Source of the DNA: Heterobilharzia americana
Lineage: Eukaryota; Platyhelminthes; Trematoda; Strigeidida; Schistosomatidae
Assembly: GCA_944470555.2 (NCBI GenBank)
Contig: CALYCZ020000348.1
Location: 1-64,000 of the forward strand
Reading direction: 5' to 3'
Length of the DNA: 64,000 bases
Numbering within the stretch: the stretch's first letter is position 1; every line of letters starts with the position of its first letter. Made by a program: the position numbers and the translations under genes. Below, piece by piece: positions 38,601 to 45,336 of the stretch. The notes under the pieces were generated by a model. It was not told where the DNA came from and did no database searches. It saw nothing but the letters and a program-made list of their open reading frames with translations.

Positions 38601-40363
38601 AAGGTAGCTTGACCCACGTTCAAACTTCCCTCTTTACCCAGGCTTAAGGACCGGCTAGTAACTAGTGAAACAGTTTACCACGCGAGGTTGCTAATCTATA
38701 ATGTTCATGTATATTATGCAACAAAATACTTTCTGCTTTTTAAAATTAACCTTGCACGCTTAGAACATTTTACAGCAAAAGCGTTGAAACATGTCCCAGC
38801 ATTGAATTCGGAAATGATAAACGTCAATGGATTTACGTTGATCTGTTGATTTGTAGTTTTAAATTGTACTTTTGAAACCTAATAGGAGGATCCATGTTTT
38901 AACTATTAGAGACAGTAGTTATTCTCCTCTTTCAAACTTATAGTGTGAGCCAGTTACTCAGTGGTTTTGTTCACTTTCTGTGTGCTTTTGTCACTCTTTT
39001 CAGTATGAATGTACCAGAGACAAAAGACTGGTAGTCTTGTTTAAAGACTCACGCGTAACATGTCCAAAGAATGGTGGAGAACACAGATTCAATGTAACTG
39101 ACGGAACAGCTCGTCTAAGTGGAACTATAATATGCCCTAAATCGACAAAATTTTGTAAGGTATGTTTCAAAAATCTTTGCACTTATAATGAAGTGTTAAA
39201 CGATATAGTTTTCTCTTGAGATGTCTTCGGTTTATATTGAGATAATTTCAAATAAATGATGATATGATCAATACCCAAAACGTTATATTGATCTCGGTGA
39301 CTGGCAGATTTAGCCAACTACTGTGTAACAGGTACACCTCATACAGTTAATCACAATTAATCAATACCCAGGTTTTTCCAAACCATCCTATCCATTGTTA
39401 GTCAGGATGCCTTAAAATCATAAGTTTAGCTGCATAATATGTTCTCCTAGTGGCTTATGTGATTTCAAATAGCATTACTCTTTCTATAGATTGTGTTCAG
39501 TGACACTTTTGTTTACTAGCCTCATAGTTATTTCAACAATGTATTATGTTCTTGATACAGTCCACTAGTTGCAATGCTTTAGACCTCTACTTAACCTGAG
39601 CACACGAATTGTTTCAATGAAATATTCATGGACACAAAGTTTATTTGACCACACTTGAGAGTAAAACTCCTATCTTTCTAAAGAAAGGTTACTCAACTAA
39701 CCAGCTACCTGATGTTCAAAATGCATTTGTCTGAGAAGTGTTCTATTGTACATATTGAGAACATGAATATGCATTATTTTCACTTTTTCTGATGATTGTT
39801 TACTAATTACGTTTCAGTGATTGAGCTGTTCTACGCTCGTGAATGAAGGTATTACTGACAACCTGAAGATAACCATAAGATGAATAACAGTTCAATTTTA
39901 TAACTGACATATATATTATAAATTCACTGATTATCTCATTTTACTGGAATTAATGTTAGCACAAAAATGAACAAAGCAGTAAAACACTGTCTACTTTTGA
40001 TAACTTCTTTCAGCTGCTTGGTTGATGCAAGATGTGAATTGTTTGTAGAAGACTTTGACATTGATGCTTCAACGGCTTCCATATTATTGACAGAAGCAAC
40101 TCTGACTGAATTTTAGAGCAGCCGTTTTGCTCAGCGAAGCGAACCATAATCAGATATTTCCTCTTCACTTGACATTATTTATCGAGTTCATTTGCGAAAG
40201 AATTTCATCGAAATATCTAAACGTTTGCGTGTGTTTGAACTGAAGCAGTTTATACGTGATACATAAATCGACATTCCTGTTATATATACAGGCTGCAGTA
40301 AAGGATGCGAATCTTTCATGTAGTCACTGTCAACTGAAAACTTTGCTAGAGTTTATAAAGTAG
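14527..40363 (+). CDS. Gene A: leishmanolysin-like (M8) metallopeptidase, multi-exon
   Basis: Secreted or surface zinc endopeptidase of the M8 family, by recognition of its motifs. Exons: 14527-14619, 14655-14777, 15073-15155, 15404-15523, 17397-17563, 18289-18394, 18634-18749, exon 8 (20822-20915 or 23820-23913), 24855-24959, 27083-27159, 29733-29843, 30660-30864, 31966-32038, 35527-35657, 39004-39159, and possibly 40292-40363. All have GT/AG borders and matching phases, which gives about 610 residues if the exon 4 frame were intact. Order: signal peptide, pro-region, catalytic helix HEIGHAL, a later GSHW giving the probable third zinc His, then a Cys-rich C-terminal part (motifs [14 protein letters not shown]). 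Odd points: exon 4 has lost one A and reads into TAG at 15498-15500; the usual DE[LI]MA Met-turn reads GEILA; exon 8 is duplicated. Whether a full protein is made depends on the exon 4 defect being an error or being bypassed from the upstream copy. Confidence 0.85.
14655..14777 (+). CDS. Gene A exon 2: pro-region
   Basis: 41 codons, phase 0 at both ends, beginning [14 protein letters not shown]. It is separated from exon 1 by a 35-base intron (14620-14654, GTAAAA...TTTAG). Without removing this intron the exon 1 frame runs on 32 codons to a stop, while splicing leads in frame into exon 3. Its counterpart for the upstream copy would lie just left of position 1. Confidence 0.7.
15073..15155 (+). 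CDS. Gene A exon 3
   Basis: 83 nt reading [18 protein letters not shown]..., the M8 segment before the catalytic domain (pattern A.xFWExTLxVR). It ends in phase 2. Identical to the upstream copy at 295-377. Confidence 0.85.
15404..15523 (+). pseudogene. Gene A exon 4, frameshifted copy
   Basis: Same as 626-746 except that an A run in codons H-E-K-K has six bases instead of seven. The frame shifts after IHEK and meets TAG at 15498-15500. The other bases match, so the damage is one homopolymer deletion: either a young null mutation or a sequencing error. Confidence 0.8.
16697..16998 (+). pseudogene. Coding-like fragment in intron 4, downstream copy
   Basis: Same as 1921-2222, carried along in the large duplication. 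Confidence 0.55.
17397..17563 (+). CDS. Gene A exon 5
   Basis: 167 nt reading [17 protein letters not shown]... then NGYVLLVDA and [16 protein letters not shown]. It matches the M8 region upstream of the zinc helix (xDFxLYVxA, then AxAxxC). Acceptor TTACAG, donor GTTTGT (weak). Confidence 0.85.
18289..18394 (+). CDS. Gene A exon 6: zinc-binding HExxH exon
   Basis: Reads [10 protein letters not shown] ... [11 protein letters not shown]. The two His of HEIGH bind zinc and the Glu is the catalytic base in this family. GYVNLC is the M8 'xGxxNxC' strand just before it. The donor GTAAGT follows directly. Confidence 0.93.
18634..18749 (+). CDS. Gene A exon 7
   Basis: 116 nt beginning [15 protein letters not shown], which continues HEIGHAL-GFS as in other leishmanolysins. 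A basic loop follows ([18 protein letters not shown]). It ends in phase 2, as required by exon 8. Confidence 0.9.
19146..19181 (-). mobile_element. Retrotransposon 3' stub
   Basis: Only the tail and first bases (ATTATTATTATTTGTCCTTT) of a minus-strand SR2-like element, identical to the 3' end at 4415, fused head to head to a plus-strand fragment at 19182. Confidence 0.7.
19182..19411 (+). mobile_element. SR2-like 3' end fragment, plus strand
   Basis: Corresponds to the last 230 bases of the element family (compare 52990-53196), ending in an A/AAT-rich tail. Its opposite orientation to the stub just before it shows a rearranged or inverted insertion. Confidence 0.8.
19408..19645. repeat. Dispersed 240-bp repeat, copy 1
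   Basis: About 85% like 61928-62164 in the same orientation (shared blocks include AGTAGTAAGTCAGT and TTGGTAGGACGAAGCAATAC). Lies in an intron of gene A; the other copy is in an intron of gene B but antisense to it. No coding frame is shared. Confidence 0.8.
19650..20535 (-). mobile_element. SR2-like retrotransposon, 3' part
   Basis: Minus-strand match to the 3' third of 45337-46230, starting with a (TTA) tail. Breaks off just before the exon 8a block. The 5' part of such an element resumes at 21159 after that block. Confidence 0.8.
20389..20411. repeat. (TTG)n run in retrotransposon
   Basis: Seven TTG units; codes for Gln repeats on the element's sense strand (compare the CAA run at 52503-52526). 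Confidence 0.85.
20555..21158. repeat. Exon 8 block, first copy
   Basis: Holds exon 8a and flanks; pairs with 23560-24158. The first 250 bp is clearly diverged, the last 320 bp nearly identical. Both copies end at CACGAAATGA. Confidence 0.9.
20822..20915 (+). CDS. Gene A exon 8, first copy (8a)
   Basis: 94 nt; the matching gene B exon is also 94 nt. Encodes [20 protein letters not shown] then [10 protein letters not shown]. The acceptor is TTTTAAG, weaker than TTTACAG of copy 8b. Same protein as 8b; one silent ACG/ACA change. 94 is not a multiple of three, so using both copies would break the frame. Confidence 0.7.
21159..22992 (-). mobile_element. SR2-like retrotransposon, 5' half
   Basis: Minus strand, nearly identical to 46950-48797 apart from the first 400 bases of the 5' region. 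Has the conserved 5' end of the family (GGTTACCAGCCGGTCCTAAG on the sense strand) at 22973-22992. Endonuclease segments visible, many frame breaks. The 3' half is missing or displaced to 19650-20535. Confidence 0.85.
22994..23487. repeat. 490-bp block shared with 11579-12080
   Basis: Flank of the retrotransposon 5' end here; joined to an internal point of the element at 11578 in the other copy. Confidence 0.85.
23560..24165. repeat. Exon 8 block, second copy
   Basis: Holds exon 8b. See 20555-21158. Confidence 0.9.
23820..23913 (+). CDS. Gene A exon 8, second copy (8b)
   Basis: Same 94-nt exon with the better acceptor (ATTTTACAG) and donor GTGAGT. It lies next to exon 9, so it is the likelier exon used. 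About 320 bp from the exon into the following intron is almost identical to 8a, while the 250 bp before it differs more. Confidence 0.8.
24128..24215 (-). mobile_element. SINE 3' relic
   Basis: A short stretch resembling the 3' end of the hammerhead SINE at 31356-31556 (GGTAxxATTCATCA, then AGTTGGAGAA), followed by GATGAATACTACCTGAAA. Only a trace remains. Confidence 0.4.
24855..24959 (+). CDS. Gene A exon 9: third zinc ligand region
   Basis: 35 codons, [18 protein letters not shown] then [13 protein letters not shown]. It matches the gene B exon ending GTHFEKRVVG and the leishmanolysin H-W-E-K-R segment whose His is the third zinc ligand. Phase 0 at both ends. Confidence 0.87.
24960..27082. 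other. Gene A intron 9; nothing else seen
   Basis: 2.1 kb without a recognisable element; weak traces of old repeats only. Confidence 0.5.
27083..27159 (+). CDS. Gene A exon 10: Met-turn region
   Basis: 77 nt, the same length as in gene B. Reads [20 protein letters not shown] then FFKDSG. The family has DE[LI]MA here (gene B: DEIMA); gene A has Gly for Asp and Leu for the Met-turn Met. It ends GG, completed by T of exon 11. Confidence 0.9.
28064..28262 (-). mobile_element. tRNA-derived SINE with decayed hammerhead motif
   Basis: On the minus strand it has a B-box-like ATTCCCGAGTCCAAT, then a hammerhead-like order: CTGAGGA core (28152-28158), stem GTCGG...GGGAC, and GGAAC in place of GAAAC, then the SINE tail. 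The first core box is intact; the second and the cleavage triplet are changed, so self-cleavage is unlikely. Confidence 0.6.
28560..28695 (+). mobile_element. Smα-like SINE relic with eroded hammerhead
   Basis: GTGCGTCCAACTGACGG followed by a lost GAAA box and CGTCGATTCC matches the layout of the hammerhead at 34536-34588, with core changes. Preceded by TCACTCACTG as in the other copies. Confidence 0.45.
29733..29843 (+). CDS. Gene A exon 11
   Basis: 111 nt, the same length as in gene B. Reads [20 protein letters not shown] then [10 protein letters not shown]. FxDSGWYxVxY followed by the GKNxGC motif is typical of M8 peptidases. Confidence 0.92.
30660..30864 (+). CDS. Gene A exon 12: Cys-rich C-terminal part
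   Basis: 205 nt. Reads [10 protein letters not shown], then [12 protein letters not shown], then LPVEDRFF ... [16 protein letters not shown]. The Cys spacing matches gene B exon 60788-60971 and the F-C-xn-C-xxxxxxxGxC pattern of the family. Donor GTAAGT. Confidence 0.9.
31356..31556 (-). mobile_element. Hammerhead-SINE relic
   Basis: Minus strand: GTCCCATATCACGACGAAA keeps the stem II/loop and GAAA box of a hammerhead, but the CTGANGA box is degraded and the cleavage triplet is AC instead of GTC. The tail reads CAGGTTTCC and ends CATGATGAATACC. Lies in gene A intron 12. Confidence 0.55.
31966..32038 (+). CDS. Gene A exon 13
   Basis: 73 nt between TTTCTCTAG and GTAAGT, reading [20 protein letters not shown]. 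It bridges the phases of exons 12 and 14 exactly. I could not find its gene B counterpart. Confidence 0.7.
32039..34096. other. Gene A intron 13, left part; nothing recognised
   Basis: 2 kb of AT-rich sequence; short frames such as 33355-33624 have no recognisable match and no splice context. Confidence 0.45.
34265..34316 (-). ncRNA. Hammerhead ribozyme motif (minus)
   Basis: Read on the minus strand: ATCCAG, CTGATGA, loop CAAATA, GAAA, then GCGTC and CTGCAT. Both core boxes and the GTC cleavage triplet are intact; stem I has one mismatch and stem II about two. The best-preserved core in the window, but without a tRNA-like head. Confidence 0.7.
34440..34600 (+). mobile_element. Smα-like SINE, plus copy
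   Basis: tRNA-derived head with A-box-like TTGGCATATTGGACAACG (34450-34467) and B-box-like GTTCGATTC (34496-34504), the usual pol III promoter parts, followed by the hammerhead at 34536. Confidence 0.7.
34536..34588 (+). ncRNA. Hammerhead ribozyme motif (plus)
   Basis: Core boxes CTGACGA (34547-34553) and GAAA (34568-34571) in the right order. Stem I pairs ATCCAG with CTGGAT; stem II pairs only in part; the cleavage-site triplet is TTC, not the common GTC. Layout as in schistosome satellite/SINE ribozymes. Activity uncertain. Confidence 0.7.
35527..35657 (+). CDS. Gene A exon 14
   Basis: 131 nt. Reads [20 protein letters not shown], then [15 protein letters not shown] and LLGTCHR. Equivalent to the gene B exon ending VRATCHQ. 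Acceptor AACAG, donor GTGAGT. Confidence 0.8.
35926..38667 (-). mobile_element. SR2-like retrotransposon, nearly full length
   Basis: Minus strand, from the 5' consensus CTAGTTACTAGCCGG at the high end to the 3' end near 35926. Pieces in order: endonuclease start [20 protein letters not shown] with ISES (38083-38478); RT linker [16 protein letters not shown] (37265-37585); RT motif with [12 protein letters not shown] (36641-36844); C-terminal [20 protein letters not shown] (36210-36662) and [12 protein letters not shown]. Broken by several frameshifts, so not active. Lies in gene A intron 14, antisense to the gene. Confidence 0.9.
39004..39159 (+). CDS. Gene A exon 15
   Basis: 52 codons, [15 protein letters not shown] then [12 protein letters not shown] and [11 protein letters not shown]. 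It matches gene B exon 55624-55755 (Y-x-C ... C-P-P). Phase 0 at both ends; donor GTATGT. Confidence 0.88.
39330..39520 (-). mobile_element. Penelope-like element 3' relic
   Basis: The reverse complement of the 3' end of the element at 43310-44440 (GGATAGGATGGTTTGGAAAA and neighbours), about 85% alike over 39338-39453 and weaker to 39520. Starts 170 bp after gene A exon 15. Confidence 0.75.
40292..40363 (+). CDS. Possible last exon of gene A
   Basis: After ATATATACAG the phase 0 frame reads [20 protein letters not shown] and FIK, then TAG. A C-x-x-C near the end would suit the Cys-rich tail, but nothing else supports it. Gene A may instead end in intron read-through or in an exon I did not see. 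Confidence 0.3.
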   Translation, partial: AAVKDANLSCSHCQLKTLLEFIK

Positions 40364-43070
40364 ACTAGGATTAAATGCTATTTGGACAAGTATCTTAAAT
40401 TGAGGGATTCATCTGTCCTCTGACAGAAGACTTCTGAAAATCATCCGAAAGCCGTTTCTCTACTCACACATAATACGTACTTGGTAATCATCGAGATTTC
40501 AGTCTGGTACCGGTAGCGTCTGAGACATTAGCTGTCACCACGCTTACAGGCTGTTCAAAACACGATTACGGCTGATCCTTGAGAACGAGGCTAGATCACT
40601 TTCGCATTGTGAATACACTGATCATATTTTCGAATACAGTCAGAAATATTACAGGTCGATGATCATAGTATTCTCCGTTAATATGGCCGCCTTCAATCAG
40701 TTTCAACGGGATTATTTCTGGAATTGTTTGCTATAGAGGAGTTTCCGTATGCACTTTGTGAACATCTCGAGGACGCTGTGTTTTATAATACCTGAAATAC
40801 AATGGGGGCATACATCCACTTCTACTCATTGTTACAAACTGACAGTCCAGTTGGGTACAGAAGTCGTTGTTGCCATTCATGATGTTCCTGATATGACTGT
40901 GAGGTAGGTGCTTGATCGTAGGGTAAATCTCCTGCCTGCTGAAAAGCTTTTCGACCTTACGAATGCGAACGATAGAGTTTCACTGTGCAATAACAGACAG
41001 GTCACTCAAACCGCATGCAGTCAGTCGGGAATCACTGCTTTCACCGAAGGATTGTTCCTTGCATCATTGAAGTGAAAAGTGTTTTTTTAACAAGATTTGT
41101 CACACACTCCACATACAGCCGCTGGTTGGTCAGTCGACAGATGTTACTGAAACGCATGATGACATTGGAAGACGTATAAGTGATGGTGGAGGTATAACTG
41201 GTGCAGTTTGCAGCCACATTCCACAGATCAGCGTAGAATATACTAGTGTAAATCACCTTTGGTACCATTATGACGTTAAACGTGAAGTAAACGAATGGAT
41301 ATACAGTGCGTGGAAACCTTGGTCGATCAGAGCTGAGGATGTTCCACGACTCTGCCTGTGCAAGCAAAATAGTCTCCGTCAGTCTACTCACATCTGAGAA
41401 GCAAGTGTGTGTGAGCAAGAGGAAGATCGTCATCTTTGACATGGGATTACCTAGAAACATCGGTTTTCAAGGATGGATATGTGGGATTAGTGTCATCCTA
41501 GTGATTTCTGCATCGCTTGGTGTTCACTTTCACTGGAACTGGTAGGAAGAAACGAAGAGTTGGCCTGCATTTATCGCATTGACTGGTACATTTATGTCTC
41601 TAAGTGGACTTTTTCGGTGCGGCTGTTGATAGTACTCTAAATGATAGCTACCACTTTGATGTGGTCGACGCGTTAACACATCACAATTATGCCACGAGAG
41701 ACAACGTCTGGATCGCTTGTTCTCTCTAGGTTCTACCATCCTATGAATGTTTGCTGAAGAGTGTTGGGATGAAAACCAGTTACCGCTTCAGTGTAAATTG
41801 ATACGACTTGATGGGATCGAAGGGTGAATTCATACTGCTATCCGGTGGGAGTTCAACAGCAGTAAGACGTTCCACACAGATGATCAGAAACATTCCCCAT
41901 AACAAGGCCACTCCAGCCTGAAGTGTGCTCTTCCGATGCCATCTGTTTGTATTGGATGTTTCTATCTGCCATTAGAACAATCACATAGCATACCAACAAT
42001 CCTAAAACGGCTGTGTGTGAACAGCCTCAAGGAGATATCCTATGGGCTCTGTGGTTGCACAAATATTTTCATTGTTCAGGCACCCTGCAGAAACATCAAC
42101 GGTGAAAGCAAATGGAAAGTGCCACCCACCCATATGGTCCCAGTTAGAAACAAAATACAGTCAGACATAACACAGCATCTCTACCTTTCTCCTCTCTTTC
42201 GACTTCACCTCTTGATACCCGTACAACGTCACCAATCACCGTGTGACCACTACAAACAATCAAAGTCAGTGAAACACTACCCATGGTCTCCTAAGACCTC
42301 ACTTTCAGTTTCAAACTGGCTTCGACAAAGTCACATAGATGCTAACAGAGCTTTCAATGTCATTAATCGTGTTCCGAAAACGACACCCAGTGTAGCTCGC
42401 CAACGTCTGCTCAACTTAGCGGAGGCTGTCGCAATATGATTGATCAAGGCTGAACTCTGCATTCAGAGAGAACATGTCCAAGCACTACTTCTCCCTTGGC
42501 CCTCAGCTAACTAACGGCCACTCCTACCATCTTAATCGTTATCTTTCTATTCATTATCAAATCGTTCTTCTGCATATGCATCATCACAATATTGACTAAT
42601 TTAAAAAGACAAATCCATATCCCTACATTCCCTAGATCTCACACCATTTTGAAAATGTAACTGCCCATAGCATAGCTTGTTTTTATGTTGTACAAATGCA
42701 TTTTATGATTGTGGAACCCAAAGAGAATTTATTCAAAGGAATATTCTTTGTTCAGATTGTTGCTTTTTATAAATGTTGAGCTTAGCTGTATGTCTTTTTA
42801 ATAACTGGATTAAGTCTTCATCTTAAGATTACACTTTTTGATTCCCCTCATACGGTAGCGTGATGCAGACATCCTTCTTCGAGACAGAATACTGATGAGT
42901 TCGCACCGTTGAGCCGTTCTTATAACGGTTGCTGAACTTCAAGGGATATGCATTATCCATGAGTGTCTGTTAAAAATTTGAATTTCGTTTTTCAGATCCC
43001 TATATTTTCCAAATCCTGTATTATCCTAATTTATTTATTCTACAAACACCACATTTTCATTCATTTTATA
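40364..43070. other. Intergenic between genes A and B; no sure gene
   Basis: Contains two longer frames (41041-41460 minus, 139 codons; 41936-42439 plus, 167 codons). Neither shows a motif I recognise. May hold an old retrocopy on the minus strand at about 41.0-41.9 kb, but I cannot name it. Confidence 0.35.
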
Positions 43071-43309
43071 AAATGCCTTGACAAGTAAATGTGTGATCAG
43101 AGTGTTCGAAATGTATTGTGCGGATACACCAGGTTTCTCAGATAACCTCTGTCTTCTTATTGCTCTAAGTAAATTCGTCAATCAGACTGATTGTTTCAAA
43201 TTAGTAAATGTGCATGAAGGTGAGCGGACAAGGTTGCTAACTGATGTCCAGTCAGAAGATATAAGGAAATAAGCAGCCAATGTGATCGCCATTTGAGTAC
43301 AACTTTTGA

Positions 43310-44440
43310 ATGTGAATACCATTGGCAAGGAGGAATTTCATTCATTGAAACCTATGCCATCTGAATTTCCGAAGCTATATGCATTACCAAAGATTCTTAT
43401 CTTTCATGTGTCGTTCCCGCACACCAAAACTGGTCAAAATGTTTCGTCCAGTTTGGAACAAACTCTGTAAGTTTTCTGCTGAAAGAGACTTTTCAACTTG
43501 TTGACTGTCTCAGTAACGCGAACGTCAAAAACAAGACCATGTACTCTTTCAACGTAAACTCTTCATTCACTAGAGTGTTGCTGTCAAAGACTATTGACAT
43601 TCTCTATGACTACATATCTTCTGCAAACCATCTATTCCTTACTACTGCGACTTTTCTGAGGGAACCAACAAAGCTGCTTTCACATTTGAAAGTGAACGCT
43701 TTCGACAAGTTGACGATGTATCTGCCGGGGATCACTTGAGACCATTAGTGGCTGATATCTGTATGCCACATATTGACTATCCAACTGTCGATTTCATCGC
43801 TAAAGTTCCTCTTTACAAGAGGTGTGTCGATGACTTCACAGTGATTTGTGAGAAGCATGAGGATTTGCTTTGTCTACTAAAAATATTTAACACCGTGCAA
43901 ACTCAAATCAGCCTGACTCGTGAGAAAGAGAATAATAATCTGCCATTCGTGGACGTACTCTTGAGTCGACAAGCTGGTGGTACAATAAGATGATCAGTCT
44001 ACAGAAAGCCTACATGGGCAAGACAGTATCTCGATTTTCACAGCTTTGTCTTATCCAACACAAGCGAGGTGTAATAAAATGGCTGTTTTATGGGATCTAC
44101 CATATCTGTACATCAGATACGATGGATGATGATATCAAGTTGCTGACCAAAACACTCATGGAGAACGGATATCCATTGAAGTTTAAAAGCCAATACAGAA
44201 GTCAGGTAGTGCCAAAGACAGCTCTTTACACCGTACCCAAACGAAGTGTCCACATCATTTTACTGTGTAGAGGGGAGACGAATGGCATAAATTTGAGATG
44301 TAGGCTGACAGAAGCCATTAGGAAAATATTATGCAGCTATACTTATGATTTCAAGGCATCCTGACTGACAATGGATAGGATGGTTTGGAAAACCGTGGGT
44401 ACTGATTAATTGTGATTAACTGTATCAGGTGTAGTTGCTG
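43310..44440 (+). mobile_element. Decayed Penelope-like retroelement (RT part)
   Basis: Pieces in order: PKLYALPKI (about 43370); FNVNSSFT (43539-43739); GDHLRPLVADICM with VPLYKRCVDDFTVICEKHED at 43736-43993, where VDD is the RT active site; then LPFVDVLLSRQAGGT and, after a break at 43992, a YRKPTW-like part with LIQHKRGVIKWLFY. The order of Y-x-R-x-VDD, LPFLDV and YRKPT is that of Penelope-like RTs. The GIY-YIG part was not seen. Several frame breaks and stops. Confidence 0.75.
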
Positions 44441-44449
44441 CACAAGGGG

Positions 44450-44615
44450 TGGCCGTCGTGTCCCAATGGTTTAGTGGATAACTCTCTAGCGTATGAATCG
44501 AAGAGCACCGGTCTGAAGCCTCAGTGGGAACATCATCACTCACTGGGGTGCAGGTACATCCAGCTGACAAGTCACAAATAGGATGGAATGCGTGTCCTGT
44601 ATTACTATGCAAGTC
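44450..44615 (+). mobile_element. Smα-like SINE with inactive hammerhead
   Basis: tRNA-like head (CCCAATGGTTTAGTGGATAA, A box) and degenerate B box (GGTCTGAAGCC), then ATCCAG-CTGACAA ... GGAA ... GCGTGTCCTGTAT. Both core boxes carry one change each (CTGANGA and GAAA), so the ribozyme should be dead. Directly follows the Penelope-like relic. Confidence 0.65.
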
Positions 44616-44619
44616 AGCG

Positions 44620-45336
44620 AGATCAATATCAAGTATGTTCAGTTTATGTTATCCCGTCAAATCAAGCATAAACAAATGATAAAATAAGTAAATATTTCGT
44701 ACTATTCCTTAACGTTTCCATCCTGTTAGGAAGATCCTTCTCAAGATTATCAATCTGACATTAGGTTTTCAGGTTAATAATAAAGTTTGGTAGAGAAGGT
44801 AGCCTTCATGCTCATCCAACTGCATCGTGATACGGAACGAAGAACATTATAATGTAGGTGAATGAACAATGGAATTGGTCAGAGAGGCTTTCGCGAGCTG
44901 TGCAAATAAAGTGGAACGAAATTAGGGTGGTGAAAAGCACACAGGAGTTGTTAGGCACTTGGGTGATGTTTTAAAAATTACGTTCAAACTGGTGCAACTA
45001 TCGCATTTTCAACGTCCTCTGTATAACTCCTAACTTTACTACCAAATCTCTGACATCTCAATTACTTTCAAAACCGCATCATTTACCTGTCACAATAACG
45101 ATTTTGCTAGAAGGAACCCCTATAACCGAAACAATACTTGATGCGCGTTGGAATGGCATGAAAATCCTCGATGATGGCATAAAATCATCTGTTCCGGAAA
45201 CTTACTTGATGTATTACTTGACTTCCTGAAACAAAGGTAGGATTATTGTATGGAACATGCTGTGATATTTGTATACAGAAAAACAACATCAAGGTTAACC
45301 ATTGCTTCATCGTGTTCAAGGCTCATGAATATAGCT
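44620..45336. other. No gene seen
   Basis: About 700 bp of AT-rich spacer between the SINE and the next retrotransposon. Confidence 0.5.

Noticed and set aside
41041..41460. 139-codon minus-strand frame with hydrophobic stretches.
   Set aside because: No start context, no motif recognised, no splice partners. The other frame of the same stretch looks equally possible, so no call is made.
41936..42439. 167-codon plus-strand frame.
   Set aside because: Composition is not clearly coding and no family is recognised; left as part of the spacer.
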